A stretch of DNA of 10,067 bases from JBBRUG01 sp038247995 (GTDB lineage Bacteria > Chloroflexota > Chloroflexia > Chloroflexales > Chloroflexaceae): contig JBBRUG010000221.1 of NCBI GenBank assembly GCA_038247995.1, positions 1 to 10,067 of the forward strand, read 5' to 3'. The notes under the pieces were generated by a model. That model was not told the origin of the DNA, made no database searches, and saw nothing but the letters and a program-made list of their open reading frames with translations. Positions within the stretch are counted from its first letter, which is position 1, and each line of letters opens with the position of its first letter. Position numbers and translations under genes: made by a program. Below are positions 7,645-10,067 of this stretch, piece by piece.

Positions 7645-7657
7645 CATTACACTCCCC
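7645..7657 (-). promoter_or_regulatory. Shine-Dalgarno and ATG upstream of, and out of frame with, the glycosidase
   Basis: On the minus strand GGGGAG (7657-7652) is followed by TGTA and ATG (7647-7645). This is the only start with a clear ribosome binding site before the glycosidase. As the sequence stands, translation from it runs through the repeat in the wrong frame and stops at a TGA after about 43 codons. One extra 7-base unit, or one extra T in the T4 run at 7632-7635, would put it in frame with the lipobox. Confidence 0.6.
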
Positions 7658-7660
7658 ACG

Positions 7661-7706
7661 AAAAAGCGTACGGGCGCATCGCGTCGCGACGTGATGCGCC
7701 CATACG
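7661..7706 (-). promoter_or_regulatory. Terminator-like leader hairpin with T5 run upstream of the glycosidase
   Basis: Read on the minus strand, bases 7706-7667 fold into a long GC-rich hairpin. The outer CGTAT/GTACG (one G-U wobble) and GGGCGCATC/GATGCGCCC (7701-7693 with 7680-7672) pair, then a single A-C mismatch, then the self-complementary CGTCGCGACG. A C and a T5 run (7665-7661) follow at once, the form of an intrinsic terminator. No minus-strand gene lies upstream to terminate; the hairpin sits between a -10 element and the glycosidase ribosome binding site, so leader attenuation is a plausible role. The core 7672-7701 is also a 30-base near-perfect palindrome that could instead be an operator. 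Confidence 0.6.
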
Positions 7707-7707
7707 G

Positions 7708-7716
7708 ATTATAGCA
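7708..7716 (-). promoter_or_regulatory. Extended -10 promoter element, minus strand
   Basis: On the minus strand TGCTATAAT (7716-7708) is a perfect extended -10 (TGnTATAAT). No good -35 is seen at the usual distance, which extended -10 promoters tolerate. Transcription would begin near 7701, so the message for the glycosidase would start within the leader hairpin. Confidence 0.55.
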
Positions 7717-7726
7717 TTGCTAGCGC

Positions 7727-7755
7727 TTGAAGGTTCCCGTTGCCTGCGCTACAAT
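7727..7755 (+). promoter_or_regulatory. Sigma70-type promoter for the small membrane protein gene
   Basis: TTGAAG (7727-7732) and TACAAT (7750-7755) are separated by exactly 17 bases and lie about 93 bases before ATG 7848. Transcription would start near 7762. The element is divergent from the minus-strand -10 at 7716-7708, so the two genes may share control. Confidence 0.55.
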
Positions 7756-7779
7756 GGCAGGAAGCGGGTGACATGGATC

Positions 7780-7795
7780 CGCAGATTACGCAGAT
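7780..7795 (+). repeat. Short direct repeat CGCAGAT-TA-CGCAGAT in the leader
   Basis: Two copies of CGCAGAT, spaced by TA, lie in the presumed untranslated leader of the small membrane protein gene. The motif resembles a short dispersed intergenic repeat seen in many environmental bacterial genomes, which is recollection rather than a search. No function is assigned. Confidence 0.35.
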
Positions 7796-7847
7796 CGCGT
7801 TTGGAGCGACCAGGGCTTCAGCCCACCAGCCGCAGTCCAAAGGAATT

Positions 7848-8009
7848 ATGATGAAACTCAACTTCGTATTGGTGGCACTGTTCGCCGCAGCAGCAGTGTA
7901 TATCGTGACGTTGCGGCGCCAAATTCAGGCCGCGCAAATGCGTGGCGACATGTATCGCGATATTTCGGCGCGGCTCGACCGACGGGTTGCCGAGCTTACA
8001 GCGCAGTAG
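7848..8009 (+). CDS. Small single-pass membrane protein, 53 residues, function unknown
   Basis: I do not recognise this protein. From ATG 7848 it has a hydrophobic helix (about residues 5-20, NFVLVALFAAAAVYIV) followed by a basic LRR and a charged helical tail (about 25-53) with regular hydrophobic spacing that could form a coiled coil; the tail would face the cytoplasm by the positive-inside rule. The frame extends upstream to a TTG at 7740, but that stretch overlaps the promoter and leader and lacks protein-like character, while ATG 7848 is preceded by AAAGGAA (7839-7845), a good ribosome binding site. A promoter at 7727-7755 supports real expression. The GNAT gene follows on the same strand 167 bases later. 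It could be a subunit-like or regulatory small protein; no partner is indicated. Confidence 0.65.
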   Translation: MMKLNFVLVALFAAAAVYIVTLRRQIQAAQMRGDMYRDISARLDRRVAELTAQ

Positions 8010-8014
8010 CAACA

Positions 8015-8093
8015 GGCGGCAGGAGGCGGGATGCGGGGTGCAGGTCGGGCGCAAACGGATCGGGTGTGAACCCTGCCGTGTGCTGCCTGCCGC
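8015..8093 (+). repeat. G-rich tract with spaced inverted repeat after the small gene
   Basis: GCGGCAGG (8016-8023) is matched by CCTGCCGC (8086-8093). The left arm opens a G-rich run to about 8045 with GG, GGG and GGGG tracts. The arms are 62 bases apart and no T-run follows, so this is a poor terminator. It could fold as RNA or form a G-quadruplex, or be a decayed intergenic repeat. Confidence 0.3.
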
Positions 8094-8176
8094 GTGCTTC
8101 CTTCACAAAGCTTATGGCGACATCTTCCTTGTTCCTGGGCCAACCGGAGTTTCAGCCGCAACGGAGCGGTGCAGCC

Positions 8177-8794
8177 ATGATCGGCACACTCCTGGTGCGG
8201 CCTGCCCGCGTTGAAGATATTCCGGCAATTGTGGCGCTCCATCGCGAGGCGTTCGCCGATAAGTTTGGCGGCGCGTTCGGCAACGGCCACGAGGCGCAGG
8301 GCGCGGCGGCGCTGGCGGCAACCTGGCATCGGCAAGGGCCGGCAGCGTTGCGGGGTATGTTTGTCGCCGACGTTGATGCGCAGGTGATCGGCACCATCAC
8401 GTTGCGTACCTGGGATATGGGCGCGGATGACGGCGCCGCCGCCGAGATTGCGTTTCAGGAGCAGCTTGGCGTCTGGGGCGCCATGCGCTCGCTCTTTGCC
8501 CTATCGCTGCTCGACCATCGGATCGATCGGCGCGAGGGCTTCATTACTGACGTCGCTGTGAGCGCGCCCTTTCGGCGCATCGGTGTGGCTCAGGCCATGC
8601 TCGCCCGCGCCGAAGACGACGCCCGCCGGCGGGCGAAGGGCTTCCTCGGCCTGTATGTCAGCGCGGAGAACAGCGCAGCACGTACGCTCTACCAGCGCAG
8701 CGGTTTCTACGATGTACGCGTCCGCCGCTCTCTCCTGGCCCGGCTCTTCTTTGGGCAGGGCCGTTGGGTGTATATGCGGAAGGATTTGACTTGA
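8177..8794 (+). CDS. GNAT-family N-acetyltransferase
   Basis: Transfers an acetyl group from acetyl-CoA to an amine; the acceptor is unknown. With ATG 8177 the protein is 205 residues: an N-terminal strand and helix 'LLVRPARVEDIPAIVALHREAF' (5-26), a longer than usual middle segment (about 80-120), then core motif A, 'FITDVAVSAPFRRIGVAQAML' (122-142), with the R-x-x-G-x-A acetyl-CoA pyrophosphate loop at 133-138. Motif B, 'LYVSAENSAARTLYQRSGF' (159-177), carries the usual Asn (N165) and Tyr (Y172). The frame is open upstream with possible starts at 8066 and 8114, but GNAT homology begins right after 8177 and GGAG (8163-8166) lies ten bases before it. Glutamate dehydrogenase follows 31 bases later and may be co-transcribed. 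Substrate could be a small amine, an antibiotic-like amine or a protein N-terminus. Confidence 0.9.
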   Translation: MIGTLLVRPARVEDIPAIVALHREAFADKFGGAFGNGHEAQGAAALAATWHRQGPAALRGMFVADVDAQVIGTITLRTWDMGADDGAAAEIAFQEQLGVWGAMRSLFALSLLDHRIDRREGFITDVAVSAPFRRIGVAQAMLARAEDDARRRAKGFLGLYVSAENSAARTLYQRSGFYDVRVRRSLLARLFFGQGRWVYMRKDLT

Positions 8795-8825
8795 GAGTAG
8801 ACACCCTCACCAGAAGGAAAAGACA

Positions 8826-10067
8826 ATGACGTCTGACCGGAACAGCGCTTTTCAGATCGCCCAACAACAGTTCGACACTGCCGCCGATCTCCTTGGTCTC
8901 CACGATAGTATTCGCGCCGTGTTGCGGGTACCCCAACGCGAGCTAACCGTTAACTTCCCCGTAAAACTCGATGATGGAACGACGCGCATGTTTACCGGCT
9001 ATCGCGTTCAGCATAACCTTGGGCGCGGCCCGGTGAAGGGCGGCATTCGTTTTCATCCAGGCGTTGATATCGACGAGGTGCGTGCCCTAGCGATGTGGAT
9101 GACCTGGAAGTGCGCGCTGGTAAACATCCCTTACGGCGGCGCGAAGGGCGGCGTGATTGTCGATCCGAAGCTGCTTTCGTTGGGCGAACTTGAGCGGTTG
9201 ACCCGCCGGTTTGCCACTGAGATCGCGATTCTGCTCGGCCCCGAAAAAGACATTCCGGCCCCCGATATGGGCACCAATGCCCAGATGATGGCCTGGATCA
9301 TGGACACGATTTCGATGCATCGCGGCTACACTGTGCCGGCGGTGATCACCGGCAAGCCGGTCAATGTCGGCGGCTCACTGGGCCGCGTCGAGGCGACCGG
9401 ACGCGGGGTAAGCCTGATGGTGCGCGAGGCGGCGCGGCGGCTCCAGCGGCCGCTGGAAGATATGCGCGTCGTCGTGCAGGGCTTTGGTAATGTGGGCAGC
9501 ACGGCGGCCATTTTGCTGGAAGAGCTTGGCTGCAAGGTGATCGGCGTCTCGGACGCGTCGGGCGGCTACTATCGCGGCACGGGCCTTGACATCGCCGGGA
9601 TGCGTACCTTTACCGACCGGCACTCGTTCCGCATGCTGGAGGGCTACAACGCGCCCGGCGTCGAGCGGATCAGCGGCGATGACCTGCTTGAACTCGATTG
9701 TGATGTGTTGGTGCCGGCGGCGCTTGAAGGCCAGATCACTTCGCGCAATGCGGCGCGGATCGGCGCGAAGCTGATTGTTGAGGGCGCCAACGGCCCGGTG
9801 ACCCCCGACGCGGATCAGATTCTGGCCGACCGCGGCGTGATTATCGTGCCCGACATTCTGGCTAACGCCGGCGGCGTGATCGTCAGCTACTTCGAGTGGG
9901 TGCAGGGCCTGCAAGAGTTCTTCTGGGACGAGCAAGACGTGAATGCCAAACTAGAGCGGATCATCGTCGGCGCGTTTGATCAGGTCTGGGCCATGGCTGA
10001 GGAGCGCAAGCTCGATCTGCGTACGGCGGCGTACCTCCTTGCAGTGCAGCGCGTGGCCGACGCGAAC
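8826..10067 (+). CDS. gdhA: Glutamate dehydrogenase (Glu/Leu/Phe/Val dehydrogenase family), 3' truncated by window end
   Basis: Interconverts glutamate and 2-oxoglutarate plus ammonium with a nicotinamide cofactor in the cytoplasm. The frame begins at ATG 8826, preceded by AGAAGGA (8812-8818) at seven bases, and runs open to the window edge (414 codons). Family members of this type are about 415-425 residues, so only a few C-terminal residues should be missing. Visible motifs: RGPVKGGIRFHP (67-78), TWKCALVNIPYGGAKGGV (93-110) with catalytic Lys107, IPAPDMGT (143-150, D147), GGSLGRVEATGRG (182-194), and the Rossmann fingerprint VQGFGNVGS (217-225) with GVSDASGG (240-247). D243 at the end of the second strand favours NAD+ or dual cofactor use, which is an inference. 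'LVEGANGPVTPDAD'-type and 'PDILANAGGVIVSYFEW' segments in the C-terminal part are complete. The GNAT gene precedes it by 31 bases. Confidence 0.96.
   Translation, partial: MTSDRNSAFQIAQQQFDTAADLLGLHDSIRAVLRVPQRELTVNFPVKLDDGTTRMFTGYRVQHNLGRGPVKGGIRFHPGVDIDEVRALAMWMTWKCALVNIPYGGAKGGVIVDPKLLSLGELERLTRRFATEIAILLGPEKDIPAPDMGTNAQMMAWIMDTISMHRGYTVPAVITGKPVNVGGSLGRVEATGRGVSLMVREAARRLQRPLEDMRVVVQGFGNVGSTAAILLEELGCKVIGVSDASGGYYRGTGLDIAGMRTFTDRHSFRMLEGYNAPGVERISGDDLLELDCDVLVPAALEGQITSRNAARIGAKLIVEGANGPVTPDADQILADRGVIIVPDILANAGGVIVSYFEWVQGLQEFFWDEQDVNAKLERIIVGAFDQVWAMAEERKLDLRTAAYLLAVQRVADAN

Noticed and set aside
7740..7847. Longer 89-residue start (TTG 7740) for the small membrane protein
   Set aside because: The extra stretch overlaps the TACAAT promoter element and contains repeat-like leader sequence; ATG 7848 has a proper ribosome binding site and places the hydrophobic helix at the N-terminus.
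8786..8825. TTGACT near the end of the GNAT gene as a promoter for glutamate dehydrogenase
   Set aside because: No acceptable -10 sequence lies 16-18 bases downstream; read-through from upstream or an unseen promoter is as likely.
9375..9935. Minus-strand open frame (186 codons) opposite glutamate dehydrogenase
   Set aside because: Antisense shadow of a highly conserved enzyme; its composition follows the complementary codons and no domain is recognisable.
1..10067. tRNA, rRNA, CRISPR array, insertion sequence, phage or defence system
   Set aside because: No tRNA or rRNA sequence, regularly spaced repeats, transposase, integrase, nuclease/helicase or toxin-antitoxin motif was found on either strand.

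Overview
The window is GC-rich, densely coded bacterial DNA. It most resembles the Chloroflexota (Chloroflexus/Roseiflexus relatives). This rests on a BcsB-like secreted protein beside an exopolysaccharide-type epimerase, a lipoprotein glycosidase whose N-terminal segment looks like a module common on secreted Chloroflexota proteins, and the fragment of a deazaflavin (F420)-type oxidoreductase. The assignment is inference from protein style; no rRNA or other phylogenetic marker is present.

Layout. Positions 2-4180 (+) hold a probable surface-polysaccharide operon: a GT4 glycosyltransferase cut by the window start, a 750-residue BcsB-like membrane-anchored extracytoplasmic protein, and a UDP-glucuronate 4-epimerase-like enzyme, with gaps of 60 and 33 bases. 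Positions 4177-7612 (-) hold, in transcription order, a large lipoprotein six-hairpin glycosidase, a ureohydrolase (agmatinase/arginase family), and a C-terminal remnant of a PPOX-fold F420-dependent oxidoreductase. The remnant's stop codon overlaps the epimerase stop in a shared CTAG. Positions 7613-7847 form a divergent control region with promoter-like elements for both directions. Positions 7848-10067 (+) hold a 53-residue single-pass membrane protein, a GNAT acetyltransferase, and glutamate dehydrogenase, which is cut a few residues before its expected end.

How the genes may work together. The left operon looks like part of a system that builds and exports an extracellular glycan: nucleotide-sugar supply (epimerase), sugar transfer (GT4), and a periplasmic or outer-face guide protein (BcsB-like). 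The catalytic GT2 synthase expected with BcsB is not in view and may lie upstream. The glycosidase on the other strand could act on an exported or environmental glycan. The ureohydrolase and glutamate dehydrogenase are ordinary nitrogen metabolism.

The most interesting spot is the start of the glycosidase gene. Three copies of a 7-base repeat run directly into its in-frame ATG, which lacks a ribosome binding site and leaves an implausibly short lipoprotein signal. A better start, with a GGGGAG Shine-Dalgarno, lies just upstream but out of frame. One added repeat unit would join the two frames and create a full-length signal peptide. Upstream of that, a strong hairpin followed by a T5 run sits between an extended -10 promoter and the ribosome binding site. 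Together these suggest switchable or attenuated expression, or a sequencing indel.
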